In this document: positions 46,450 to 58,717 of the stretch, piece by piece
How positions within the stretch are numbered: position 1 is the stretch's first letter
How the letters are laid out: every line of letters begins with the position of its first letter
Source of the DNA: Heterodera schachtii
Lineage: Eukaryota; Nematoda; Chromadorea; Rhabditida; Heteroderidae
Length of the DNA stretch: 64,000 nt
Assembly (NCBI GenBank): GCA_023374025.1
Contig: SIJG01000002.1
Coordinates: 2,487,626-2,551,625, forward strand
Reading direction: 5' to 3'
Notes under the pieces: generated by a model
Databases searched by the model: none
The model's input: only the letters and a program-made list of their open reading frames with translations
What the model was told of the DNA's origin: nothing
Made by a program: the position numbers and the translations under genes

Positions 46450-49400
46450 ATGGATGCTAATGAACTAGTCATTGATGGTGTGAAAGTCCAATTTCCTTAT
46501 GTCCCTTACGATTGCCAACGTTCCTTCATGGACAGTGTGATCAAAACCCTAAACATGGTTTGAGCATCGCTTTTTCAGATTATGCTTATAATTTCCCCCT
46601 TTTTTTGCCTTTTAGGGTTCGAATGCTGCGCTTGAATCGCCGACCGGCACGGGAAAAACTCTGTCGCTTCTCTGTGCCGCACTCGCGTGGGTTCAGCGTG
46701 AGAAGGAACGCCTTGTCCCTAAAATGCATTCCGCAAAAGGAATTGTCGACCCAAAAACGATGGGCCAACAATCGGGTGGACCAGAGGAATACACGGACAT
46801 AAAATGATGGGAATTCCCAAATTGCAGATCCATCAGCACAAATTTACCCGAAAATCTATTACGCCTCTCGAACACACAGCCAATTGCAACAAGTGGTCCG
46901 AGAATTGAACAAGACCAAATACAAAGCGTAAGGGCTCAATCTAAAATACTTACTCAATTCACATCAATAACCCATTTTAGTGTTGTAAAGTTGGCAACTT
47001 TGGCCGGTCGGGAACAACTTTGCATCAACGAAAAGGTCATGGAGGAGAAGAACACCGAGATTCGAGGGCACATGTGCCGAACATTGGTCAAATCGCGCAA
47101 GTGCAATTACCACTGGCAATTGGACGGTGCGTTTTTTCTGTTTGTCAATTTCAGTTTGTTCATTCACATGAACTCTTTTCATTTGTCAGCGGATGATGTG
47201 CTTATTGACGCGATGTACAAAGCAGAAACGGACGGAAACGCAATGGACATTGAGGATTTGATGAACGCGGCGCGCAAATTTCGGTTTAAAGTGCTTTTTT
47301 TAATGTATTAAATTCAATTCTTTTTAGCCACTGTCCTTTTTACCGGGCTCGTCAAATGTACGACTCGGCTGACCTTATCCTGCTGCCTTACAATTATCTT
47401 CTTGACCCAAAAATTCGCAAAATCCATTCGATTAAGGTAAATTCCATTTTTTTAATATTTTCTTTCGTTTCCATTTTTAGGTGAAAGGCAACATTTTGAT
47501 TTTCGATGAAGCGCATAATATGGTGAAAGCGGCAGAACAAACCCCAAATTCTATAAAATTTATTATTTGTTAGGAATCAATTGCAGAAGAGTCGATGTCT
47601 GTTGATTTCTCCACCAAATCATTGAGTGTTGCAATTCGGGAGGCCAAACATGTTTTGGAAATGGTTGTGGACGAGGAGGAAAATTTGCGTGACGAAATGG
47701 TCACCAAAAGTGTTGATGGTTTGGCCATTCCGTTGTTTATTTAGGAAAGAAATGGCATTTCGTTCGCCGAATTGACCAAAAAGGAGAAAGGTAAAGGCCA
47801 AAAGGACGACGATGAGGACGAACAGCAGCAATTGAAGAAGAATGACGTGGCACATTTGCTAAGTGATCGAAAGAGTCGGCACTTACCCTTCTTTAACGCC
47901 TTACGTCGATTAAGCGCTTCTTCACAACTTCGAGGAGCAAATCGATGCTTTGGTGGCGGCGGGCGGAGGCGCCGTCATCGACAGAGTGCCGGGCCGAGTC
48001 TATTCGGGTTTTTTCGGCTTTGAAAATTGCAATGGAAATTTATGTTTTCTCAGGTGAAAAAATGGTTGAACTGATGAAGAAGTCACAGATAATGCGTGTT
48101 CATCGGGATAGAATTTGCGCTTTGATCGATAAAATTGGCCTTTTTCTCGCTGGACATGGTGACACTTCAGAATTGACCAAAGAATTAATTAATATGGAAT
48201 GAATTTAGCCGAAAGAAACTTTGGCGTTTGGCCCGTCAAAGGCTCTGCACTTGGCGAATTCGCTTCTTTGGTTTCTGTCGTTTTTGAGGAGAGCGACGAA
48301 GGCACTGACTTCACTTATTGAAATGAATTAATGCAATTTTAATAGAAATTGTTAAATTATTGTTTTTGTTTGGTCTTTTTGCAGATGCTTCTCGTCATTT
48401 TCAACTTTTTGTTGAGCAAAAGGAAAACATTTTGGACCCGCGAGAACAGCACAAAGAATTAATGGAAGTTGGGGAAAATGGAATTGAAAGCGCAAAACCC
48501 GTAACGGAAGTGAAACTCAATTATTGGTATGACGAAATCGGAGGGGGGGGGGGGGAAGGGGGCGACAACCGCAAAATCAAAACCAATTTGAGGTGTTTTA
48601 ACGCTGGCGTAGCAATGAAATACCTGCAGGTACTGGTGGCTCTGCTGTTTTACTTAACTGTATGTGATATGCGTAGAAACGTGGCACTCGGTCCATCGTT
48701 CTCGCCTCCGGCACTTTGGCCCCGTTGCCAATGTTCAAACAGTGCATGGGAATGTTCGTCTTTTCTGTCCATTGCTTTCCATTAGCGTCTTTTCAGTGCG
48801 TTCGGCTTCACATTGGAATCTCCGCACTGCGCTCGTTCGGATCAGCTGATCGTTGCCGCTTTGAATAGGGGGCCCACCGGCGTGGAGTTGGCCGGCACTT
48901 TTCAGAACAGGCACTTCCCCTCCCATAATATTTCATCCTCCGCTGTACTTTAATTGTTTAAACCGCGTTTCATTAGGCATACTCTTAAGGAACAGTTTCG
49001 CCTACAAACTTTCGGTTGGCGAGTCGGTTTTGCTCACGGCGAAGAGCACGCCCCAGGGAATGTTGGCTTTCTTTCCCTCCTACTCTCAAATGGGCACCGT
49101 TTTGGACCATTGGAAGGTCCCTTCAATTAATTTTTTGCCCATTTAGCTTTTGCTCCTTTCAGATGTGTCGCTCTGCCAATGGCCAATACCTTTGGGATCA
49201 ACTCGAACGGCAAAAGCGTCTCCTCGTGGAGCCGAAAGACAAAAGAGAAGTGCCCGCACTGTTCAGAGAGTTCGATGCCGCCGTGCGCGAAAATCGGCCG
49301 TCGGTTGGAAAAAGTGGCGGTGCACTTCTGTTCGCTGTTTGCCGTGGAAAAGTTCGTAGCCATTTTCTGCTGCTGGTCCTTTGACCTTTCGTTCAGCTGA

Positions 49401-50550
49401 GTGAGGGCATTGACTTCTCCGACTCGCACTGTCGTGCCGTTGTCGTCGTTGGCATTCCCTTTCCGCCCCTTTACGAGCCACGGATCATTCTGAAGAAGGC
49501 GTGTTTGACGGAACAGCGCAGGAAAGGCCGAAATGTATAGAGAATATTTCATTGGAAAATATAATTGGGTTTCTTTTCCGCTTTCAGTCGCTTAATGCGG
49601 ACGAATGGTACCGAATTGAGGGCATCAGAGCGGTCAACCAGGCACTGGGGCGGATCATTCGGCACAAGGAGGCGAGAGTCTTGAGCACTAACAGCAAAAG
49701 GGTATAACCAGTCCCTTTTACCCAATCCCTTTTAGGACTTTGGAGTCGTTGTATTGGCTGATTCGAGGTCACTTCCGCATTCGTTGATTAATTGAGGCCA
49801 TTTTCGAATGTTTTTAGGTATGCCAACCTCAATCGGCAGATGTTCCCGTGTTGGATCCGAAATTCCATCAAGGAGCTGTCAAATACGGCTGCTTTTGGAC
49901 AAATTGTTGTCCGTTTCTTCTCAGAACGTGGCATTCTCATCCAAAAATCGCACGACGCAATGGTTCAACAACAGCAGCAGCAAAATGAACGGAAACGACG
50001 GAGAACAGAACAATGACGACGGAACCAACACCAAAGACAGCACATTTCACTTGGGGGGACACTCCAAAACGGAAAGTCCCAACTGAATTTGGCACTGCTG
50101 GACGGAATTTCTGATCTTTACACGATTGACGACAGACTGTCGACGCCGTCGACCTCACAAAATGTTACAAACGGAAGGGAAAAGGACGAAGAGAGAATGA
50201 TGACATCCAGGCAAGAAGGAAGGAACCATCGGATTATCACCGAATTTGGAAATGCTTTTCGGAGCCATTCAAATCTTGTATTCTTAATTTTTCAGGTGAT
50301 ATGCGTTCAGAAACCAATGGACAACAAATCGGGCAGAACGCCAAACCCACCAACGATGAAAATACTGCCCGAAATTCAATTTGTCGGACAGCAATTAAAT
50401 GGGGTCAAAAGGGAACAGCAGCAGCGGCGAACGATGGACAGAGAGGACGAATTGCGACTGACTTTAAGTGAGAAGTCCAAATGGAAGAGGGCGAAACTGC
50501 GCATGGCCGAGCTGAACCCGGCATATTTTGAGGAAATTGGCGAGCATTGA
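46450..50550 (+). CDS. rtel-1: RTEL1-like Fe-S DNA helicase
   Basis: RTEL1 unwinds D-loops and G-quadruplexes and limits recombination. Exons in phase: 46450-46557, 46616-46775, 46828-46927, 46981-47126, 47190-47283, 47328-47436, 47481-47522, 47574-47699, 47745-47862, 47915-48007, 48054-48158, 48209-48301, 48385-48526, 48593-48629, 48677-48753, 48797-48910, 48990-49116, 49163-49351, 49397-49534, 49588-49671, 49736-49767, then from 49818. Motifs: [26 protein letters not shown], Fe-S cysteines (LCINE, HMCRTL, KCNYH, HCPFY), [30 protein letters not shown] and [14 protein letters not shown]. The basic/Gln-rich C-terminus is not resolved beyond 50016; coding-like sequence runs to 50550. GC donors occur at 48302, 48911 and 49672. 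Confidence 0.88.
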
Positions 50551-51165
50551 AGAAGCAACGGGCAGAAGTGAAACGGGCATCAATTAACACACACTTACCG
50601 GATGACCTTTTTATTGTTCATTTTTACTAGTGGAAAATTAAAAAATGAAATTCAATTGGGACTTTGTGACTGTCTGTCCTTTCGAAAGGGCTTTTCTCTC
50701 TTTTTGGCATTTGCCTTCCTTCAGCAATGAATTCGAATTCAAAGCGCCCATTGTCACAGTTGGCCGGCCACCCATTCGCTTTCTCCCGTGGACATTTGCC
50801 ATGGATTTGTTGGGTCCCCCGCCCCTTTCCCATCGCTCGTCAAATTCGCTGCTCTCTCCGTTTCTCCGGCAGCATGGCACACCTTTTCCTCCAATTCCTT
50901 GGTTTTTTACCCTTGCTATAACATTACGTAGGCAAAGGAAGCGAAGGGACTGAGGAGGAGAGGGGGGGGGGGGAGAAGAGGGGGTGATGGATGGGAAGGA
51001 AAGATAACCAACCGCAAAACCAATGAATTGCCCCCCCCCCCAGGGGCAAAAGACCCATCGGCCGATTCATTTCCTTTAAATTGTTTTGATTAATTTGTAA
51101 TAATAATTAACGGTTTTAAACTTCCAATTCAAAAATAATAATTTAATCGACAATTTTCCCCGCAA

Positions 51166-53282
51166 ATGGCCGAAGAGAATGCAAATCAATCGGAAGTGCG
51201 TTTTTGCCTTCTTTTTTATGTTATCAGTCCAATGGCATTGCCTTTGAAGGGACTCGACTTCTTTCTGAACCGAAGCGGATGGACAGATGCCCAATTGGAG
51301 GAAGTCATTCGGCTTTTGTACGGCAAAAGGCTCCAGTGAGTGCCCTTCCTTCCCTTTGCTTTTTCCGTTGGCATTTTGTGCCATTTTTTTTTGAATGGTC
51401 GGCCCATTCTTTCACAAAATCAGACAACTTTCGATTGCCCAGCGTTTCTTGGACTCGGCGCAAGAAGCAAATTTTGAGCTGAAAGGTTTTCAAATGGTGG
51501 CGCAGGAGGAGCAGTGCCGAAGGCCGAGGAAAGTGCGCGTGGCGGCCATCCAAAACAAAATTGTGTTGTCGACGAGTGCGCCGGTGCAAGCGCAAAGGGA
51601 CGCACTGCACCAAAGAGTGACAATTAATTGATTAACTAATTAGGGCTTAATTAGGGTATTAATGAACTGTGGAGGGAGAGAGAAAGTTTTGATCATTTAA
51701 TAAAAGGTCGGCAAAATGATCGACGCGGCGGCACGAGCGGGTGCCCAAATTGTTTGCCTGCAGGAGGCGTGGAGTTCGTTTATTATTTTTAAAAAATGTT
51801 TAATTATTGGCCATTTGAATTGCCTTTGTTTTAGCGATGCCTTTCGCTTTTTGTACCCGCGAAAGATTACCATGGTAAGAGAAATGGGAGGAGAAAAGAA
51901 TTGAATATTTCTCATCAAAAGGACCGAATTTGGAGAATCAGCCGAGGACGGAGCGACCACAAAATTCTTAAGCGAAGTGAGAAAATAAAGAAAAATTAAT
52001 TCTTTAATAAAAAATAATTTAATTAAATTTAAATTAACTCTTTTTAGTTGGCAAAACGACTTGGCATTGTGATCATTTCACCAATTTTGGAGCGTGACAT
52101 TCACAAGGATGACCTTTTGTGGAACACCGCGTGAGTGGAATGGGACGATTGTCGGACATACCATTCAGAAAAGCGACTCAAATTTTGTTTTAATTTTGAC
52201 GGGTTCAAATAAAACTGACAATTTCCCCGAGGAATCGGACGAAATTGTGCCAAAGCCACCCAATTCAGCGTGATCATCTCACAGACAGGCGCAGTGATCG
52301 GAAAAACTCGCAAAAATCACATTCCGCGGGTGGGCGACTTCAACGAAGTCAGTGGAAAGGATAATCCGCGGGGATTAATTAGTAGCCTTAATTACCCCTC
52401 CCTACCAAGTCGACTTATTACATGGAGTCCACCCTTGGCCACCCCGTCTTCGAAACGGCTTTTGGCGGTCGGTTGACCAATCGGACATTTCTTGGCCAAC
52501 CCAATCACCACATTAAGCCAAAATTGCCGTGAACATTTGCTACGGGCGCCACCATCCGCAAAATTGGATGATGTACTCGTTGAATGGTGTGCTTCTGCTG
52601 ATGCTAGCAAATGCACTTGGTTCTTCTCCCCCCACTGTTTGAGGTGCCGACATCATTTTCAACCCTTCCGCCACTGTCAGCGGACTCAGCGAAGCGCTTT
52701 GGCCCATCGAAGCGCGCAACGCGGCCATCGCCAACCACGTGTTTACAGTGGGTGAAATGCCATTTGGCAATGGCATTTCTTTTCTTGGCATTTTGCTCAG
52801 GTGGCCATCAATCGCGTGGGCACCGAATCATTTCCGAATGAATTCACTTCGGGCAACGGAAGGGCCGGTGGGTGGGAGGACATTTTGGCAATTTTGAGAG
52901 AATGGCCCCATTGATTGGTTAAGCCCACAAGGATTTTGGCCATTTCTACGGCAGCAGTTACGTGACAGCGCCGGACGGAAGTCGAACGCCGGTGAAAAAT
53001 TGGACGAATTGGGGGAGGCAAAAGCAAAATTATTATTCCTCCCAAAGGGCCTCTCGAGGACGCGCGACGGCGTACTAATTGCGGAATTGGACTTGAATTT
53101 GTGCAGACAAACGAAGGACTCTTGGGGATTTAGGGTCAAAACTATCGATGACATTCCAAGCAAATCCAATCTTTTGTTGCTGAAAATCTCTTCAGATGAC
53201 TCAACGGTTGGAAATGTACGCCCAAAGTCTAAGCGCAGCCGCAGCAAGTGAATATCGGCCGAATGTGGTCAAAGAGAAGTGA
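51166..53282 (+). CDS. upb-1: beta-ureidopropionase (UPB1)
   Basis: This enzyme of the nitrilase superfamily hydrolyses N-carbamoyl-beta-alanine in the last step of reductive pyrimidine breakdown. Fourteen exons join in phase: 51166-51335, 51424-51616, 51707-51773, 51835-51874, 51922-51976, 52048-52130, 52269-52347, 52410-52467, 52518-52586, 52644-52747, 52801-52867, 52924-52991, 53048-53134, 53196-53282 (408 residues). The catalytic triad regions are visible: [14 protein letters not shown] (Glu), [16 protein letters not shown] (Lys) and [12 protein letters not shown] (nucleophile Cys). Also [27 protein letters not shown] and [20 protein letters not shown]. All introns are GT-AG and the gene looks fully functional. 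The length is close to animal UPB1. Confidence 0.95.
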
Positions 53283-54444
53283 GGAGCAGCAGAGGGAGGA
53301 GGACAGAGAAGAAGAAGCATTTGCATGATCAAAAAATGTAAAATAAAAAATAAATAATTGAAAAAAGACGGACGAATAAATAATTCATTCGAGTGGCCCT
53401 CCCTTTAAAAGTGACCCTTCCCCCCCCCCCCCCCCCCCTCTTAAGGGAAAATAGAAAAGGAAGGGTGAGTGAAAATGAGTGAGTGTGAGAATATCTTTTT
53501 TTATGCATGTCAAATTGCGTCACCCCCCCCCCCCCCCCCCCGCTAAACCAACAAAATGGGGACAAAGGGAGGGGGGGGGGGGAAAAAGGGAGGGGGGGGG
53601 GGGGACGGCGCGGACCCATCCAATTGAGCAGCACCGAAAGCAGCAGCACACCTTCGTAACCTCATCATCATCATCACTATTAAAACATGCATTCATTTCC
53701 CCCCATATCATTATAATCCTTCAGCTGCTCCATTCCCTCGCTGCGTTCGCCCACTCCCACGTTTGGCCTTGGAAATGCATGGCCAAGGGGGGGGGGGAGG
53801 AGGGGAAGGGAGGGGTCGCAGACTCTCTTCCCTCCCCCTCTCCTCCCTTCCCTCTCTCTCTCTCTTTTCCATTGGTTTGCCACTCTCACTTCCTTATCCC
53901 ATCTCATCACTCATTCCTCCTTTCACTTCATCATTCTCTTCTCTCAGTCCATCTCTTTCTCTTCATCACTTTTTTTCTCTCCTTTTCTTTCCCTCTCTCG
54001 TCACTCTCCCTTTTCCAATTACACTTTCTCTTTCTTTTCTCTCTTCGTCTGTCTCTCCTTCTCTCTCTCTCACGTTTATCTCTCTCTCTCTCACTCTCTC
54101 TTTCGTCTGTCTCTCTCTCTCTCTCTTTTCGTTCGTTTTAATTTTTCTGCCACATTTGGCATTTATTTCCCTTCTCCTCTTCCTTCGTTTGTCCTCCATT
54201 TTTTGCTTTCAAATTTCCATTCTCCGCCGCCCCCCGCCTGCGATTTTTTCTCCTCAATTTTATCTCCAAATTCCTTGGCCTTTTTTTCTCATATCCCAAA
54301 ACAAAAATCGATGAATTCCTCGTCTGCTTTTTGGCTCGAAAGCCGTGGTCCATTTTCCAAATGCGTGTCCATTCACCCGACTTCAAAGGGCACAATGAGA
54401 GAGAGCGCCCCGGGGGAAAGGCGGGGGGGGGGGGGGGGGGTGGC

Positions 54445-54481
<37 letters not shown>

Positions 54482-54774
54482 GCCTCGTCAGCAGCAGTCA
54501 GTCGGCAGTGCCATCCATGCTGTGGGGGCTTTCTCCCATTTTCCTTTCGGTGTTCGTCCCCCTTGGCGTTCTCTTCCCCCCCCCCCCCCCCTTTCGTCTG
54601 TCATTTTGCCGTTTTGCTTTCCCTTCACTTTTCCCCCCTTTTTCCCTTTTCCATTTGCCATTTCGCTTCTTTTCCCTTTCTTTTTCTTCTCATAATGGGA
54701 ATATTATTTTATTTTTATCATTTAAAACATTAAGTTTATTTGTAGAAGGGCCATTTTTTCGCTTTTTTTCTGAA
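53283..54774. repeat. low-complexity intergenic: poly-G/poly-C and CT-rich DNA
   Basis: Contains poly-C at 53421-53438 and 53523-53540, poly-G at 53571-53582 and 53594-53604, CT microsatellite at about 53830-54130, and at 54420-54480 two G-runs of about 18 and 31 bases separated by a short spacer. No gene seen; all open frames are low-complexity. Confidence 0.85.
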
Positions 54775-55927
54775 ATGGCCAAAAAAGGGGGCGGAAATGC
54801 GGCGGAAGTGCCCGACTCTTTGGACGAAATTAACCTTCGCATAAATCACACAGCCGATGAGGTAATAATCAGTGTAAATTAATATCTTATGCCAAAATTC
54901 AATAAAATAATATTGTATATTTTCAAAATTAAATATTTATTTTCCTTTTTTTAGTCTTTGGAAAGTACGCGGAGAATGTTGGCCTATTGTGAAGAGGTGG
55001 GAAAAGAAAGAATTGATAAAATGACAGCATTTTTATTGGATACCTAATTAAATACATTTTTAAATTAATTTTTTAAATTTAATTTATTAATTTATTTTAT
55101 AAATTCCATCCGTCCATTTATTTGGCACTTTTTGACAGAGCAAAGAGGCGGGCATCAAAACGTTAGTGATGTTGGACGACCAGGGAGGTCAGTGCCATTG
55201 GTCACGCAAATGGGCGAAGGCAAAGAAAAAAGAATGGCATTTTCAGAACAATTGGAACGCGTCGAGGGAAATTTGGACCAAATAAACACGGATATGAAAG
55301 AAGCGGAGGAGCATCTGAAGGGCATGGAGAAGTGTTGCGGGCTTTGTGTGTTGCCATGTTTAAAGTGAGCGAATGGACAGAAAAACGAATGAAACGAAAA
55401 ACGGCACAGGGGCAACGACTTCGAGAAGAACTCGGAGTACGCGAAGACGTGGAAAAAGGACGACGACGGCGGAGTGATCAGTGATCAGCCGAGGATCACC
55501 GTGGGCGACTCGGGCATGGGCCCCCAGGGCGGATACATCACAAGGCGAGCGGATAAAGGCGGAGGGGCGATCACTGATCATTCCAACGCAACTTTCAGAA
55601 TCACCAGCGATGCGAGGGAGGAGGAGATGGACGAGAACATTCAGCAAGTGTCCACGATGGTGGGCAACCTGCGGAACATGGCCATCGGTGTGTTGGGGGG
55701 ACAATGCGCAAAATATGCTCATTTTCTCCCTCCCATTTCTTTTGTGTCAGATATGTCCACGGAAGTGTCCAACCAAAACAGGCAATTGTCACGGATCCAA
55801 GAAAAGGTGCTGTCCAATTAATTAATTAATTGCCCTGTGAATTCGTCGTTTTTCCCTTTAGGCGCTGTCAAATGAAAGTAGAGTGGACTCGGCCAACAAA
55901 AGGACGTCCAAACTGATCACAAAGTGA
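54775..55927 (+). CDS. SNAP-25-like t-SNARE
   Basis: SNAP-25 contributes two SNARE helices to the synaptic fusion complex. Exons 54775-54861, 54955-54996, 55139-55187, 55247-55364, 55410-55544, 55599-55687, 55751-55806 and 55862-55927 encode about 213 residues, the usual length. N-terminal SNARE helix ([39 protein letters not shown]), palmitoylation cysteine cluster (CCGLCVLPC), C-terminal SNARE helix ([34 protein letters not shown]). The zero-layer glutamines fall where expected. The intron at 55545-55598 has a GC donor; because it is 54 nt and open, read-through would add 18 residues, so both isoforms are possible. Homology favours removal (GGYITR then ITSDARE). Confidence 0.93.
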
Positions 55928-56778
55928 TCGCCGCTCCTTTCCCCCCCCCCCCCCCCCCCGAATTTCCCTTACATTTCCTTTCCATTCATTCCGCTGATTT
56001 CTTTTCCCTTTTTTCTTTGGGCGGTTCATTCCATTTTTGTACATTTGCACTTTTCTTTTCTCATTCACATTTTCCACTTTCTTTTCTGTATTGATTTGGT
56101 CTTTTTTATTCGTCCTATAAAATACATAATTATATGAACATTGGTCATATTACATGTTAGAAGGTGTTTTGTGGTTCTCAGCCATTAATAGTACCAAAAA
56201 TGTTTAATTTTGTCGACTTTGGCAAACGCTATGACGGTTTTATGCCGAAAAACAATATGAGTCGGGGCAGTGAGTTGGGTTTCGTCCGTTTGCAACATCC
56301 ATTTTTGCCATTTCCGGAACCTAACCCAAAATGCCGTACAAAAACTGGAAATATGAATTTTAGACTTTGTTCTGATTGGGGTAAATCCTCACTTTTGCTC
56401 TGAAATTGATTAAAACAAGCTACATTAGTCAGAAATTATTGAAAGCAAAATGATCATCCTTTACAGTTTATGACATAAAAGTAATATTGAAAATTTAAAT
56501 TTTCGACTTTTTGTTCGAAATGGGAAGGGGACACAAACTGCTGCTCTATATTACCGGATAAACTGCAAAAGTACCAATTTTTATATTCTCACAAGAAAAA
56601 TACAACAATTTGTAAAAACACATTATTAATCCAATTGAAATGACAACAGTTTGAGGGAGTTCATCATGTGAAATGGGGTTACATACAAAAAAATCAGATG
56701 ATCCGATTTCTCAACGCGCATCGTTCAGGCAGTTCCAACATCCTTCGGTTCAGTTTGTGAGTTCAGTCCTTCTCGTGA
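55928..56778. other. intergenic, no gene recognised
   Basis: Region between the convergent SNAP-25 and phosphatase genes. It has a poly-C run at about 55940-55958 and AT-rich DNA with an AATACA-type sequence near 56121. A short plus-strand frame at 56164-56403 has no recognisable domain and no splice context. Confidence 0.5.
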
Positions 56779-58042
56779 TCAGGCCGGCGGGAAGCGTGTA
56801 ATTGTGTGGGTCAGGTCCGGCGCGATTGTCAGCGTTGCTCCCGTGTTGTTCCGCCCAGAATAGCGCGGTGCCGAAAACACAGTGATCAGGCGACGACTGG
56901 CGAAATATTCCACTCCGTCAAGGACAAGCTGAAAGTGGAGAAATTATGGAAAAAAGGAAATTGAAAACACAAAACTTACTTGATGCGCCCGAATGATGTA
57001 GTCGATGCCAAGCCGAGTGCGTATTTGGGCGACCAGGTCCTCGCCGAACAGGATGCCCGCTCCTCTGGTACTCGGGACGACGCCTCGTATGCCTTGCGCT
57101 GGATCGGCCCAAAGTAGATCAATTTCGAGCGAACGGAGTGGTGGCCTTGTGTGTGGTCGACGCAGGGTGCTGAGTTGATCCAGGCTGGTCATCTTGTCGG
57201 AGATGCCGCCGTGCATGCCTGAAAAAAGTGGATCAGTGATTTATCGAAAAATGGTGGGAAAAAACTTACAGAGGATCTTCTCGCCGATCAGTCCGACGAA
57301 TGGCATCCAGGCGAAGACTTGATTGAAGAGGTCGAAGAGTCGACGAGCGCCCGGTCGCGGGTAACGGCGGTCGATCTCATCGTAGAAGCCATAACTGAAA
57401 GGGGAAAAAATTGAAGATTAAAATGAAAAAAACAAAAACAAAACTCACGCTTTGTTGATGTTGGAGCATTCGTGGTTCCCGCGCAGCAGCATGAAGTTCG
57501 ATGGGTACTTGATCTGAAATTCAATTTTGGGGGTAAATGTTGTCAATCCCTGAAAACCACACCTTGTAGCAGAAGAGAAGGATGATTGTCTCCATCGAGT
57601 GTGCTCCTCTGTCGACGTAGTCGCCCAAGAACATGTACTGCTGCTCCGGCGGGGGGCCATGCGTTGTGAAGATCCTCTGCAGATCCGAGAATTGTCCGTG
57701 GATGTCTCCGACGACGACGACCGGCGGGCGGATCCTGACGAGCGTCGGCTGCATCCGGAAGACGTCCGTGGCCGCCTTGCAGAGTTGTTTGAGTTCCTCG
57801 TCGGTGATCTGTGCAAAAAATGAAAATTTGATTAATTGCTTTAAAACATTCCAAAATTTGTGGTCCACCTCGTCCGTGAAGCGTTGAACAGGCGGCTGCG
57901 TGACTTTTCTGATGATCGCATCCACAAATCTGCTTGACTGGCCATCTCCTTGCACACGTACTGATGCCGTTGTCGAAGGACGACGAGATTGCCCCGCCGC
58001 TGCCGCCGCCTTTGCATCGAAACAGTATTCCTCCTTTGCCAT
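56779..58042 (-). CDS. PP1-like serine/threonine protein phosphatase
   Basis: Exons 58042-57869, 57808-57563, 57513-57449, 57394-57270, 57218-56980 and 56928-56779 total 999 nt, 332 residues. All PPP catalytic motifs are present in order: GDIHGQFSDL, GDYVDRG, LRGNHECSNIN, CMHGGISDKM, WADP, YIIRAHQ and FSAPRYSG. PP1 normally reads GWGENDRGVSFTFG before the RAH motif; here it reads GVVPSTRGAGILFGEDL, so this is a divergent PP1 paralogue of the type expanded in nematodes. The N-terminal extension (about 45 residues) is Ala/Ser/Arg-rich and the C-terminus ends shortly after the fold without the usual PP1 tail. All introns are GT-AG. Confidence 0.92.
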
Positions 58043-58717
58043 TGTTGCACCGGGGCACGTCTGTTCGTGAGATTAAATGTTGTAGTCGAAGGACAATTCA
58101 ATAAGTAATGTGTGGGAAATAAATATTAAAATTGTGAGGGCAAAGAGCGAAAATTTCTTGCTTTTATACACTTTATTTCTCTTTTTTGAACTTTTTAAAG
58201 GTAATCGTTACTTTTAATGGTACCCCAAAAAATAAATAAATATATAAACGCGAGTTTTATGCGATTCTGCGTTGATTTAAAATGCTTTTGTAAATGTTTC
58301 CGAAATTAACTAATTATTATTATTTTTTTTCTTCTTTTATTAAAACGATATTGTTTTTTTTTAATGAATGATACTTACCTAAAAATGAACTGACAATTTG
58401 ACTAAAATTCCTAACTTCCATCTACACACAATGAATAGGGTCTTATTAAATTTTATACTAATTTTACAATTCCTTGATATAATAATGTGAAAGCGGTATC
58501 ACAGGCTGAGGCTGTTACACCGGAAAACAACCCAACCTTCGACAGTTATTAAAAGCCAAACGCTCTCATCAATAATTAAAACTAACAATTTTCGAGAATC
58601 CGTTCTTTTGGCTGTGTGTTAATTTGTTCACTTTTCCTTAAAAACCGTTTGTTGTTCCTCCGTTTGTTTATTTGTTTTTAATTAAGAACAAAATTCAAAA
58701 ACTAATCTTTCGCTACA
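58043..58717. promoter_or_regulatory. divergent AT-rich intergenic region
   Basis: Lies between the minus-strand phosphatase and the next plus-strand gene, so both promoters are expected here. The sequence is AT-rich and no specific site was recognised. Confidence 0.4.

Noticed and set aside
53479..54314. Long Ser/Leu/Pro-rich frames
   Set aside because: Produced by CT microsatellite and homopolymers; amino-acid content is that of the repeat.
56164..56403. Plus-strand 79-residue frame after SNAP-25
   Set aside because: AT-rich, no domain, no splice signals, convergent intergenic position.
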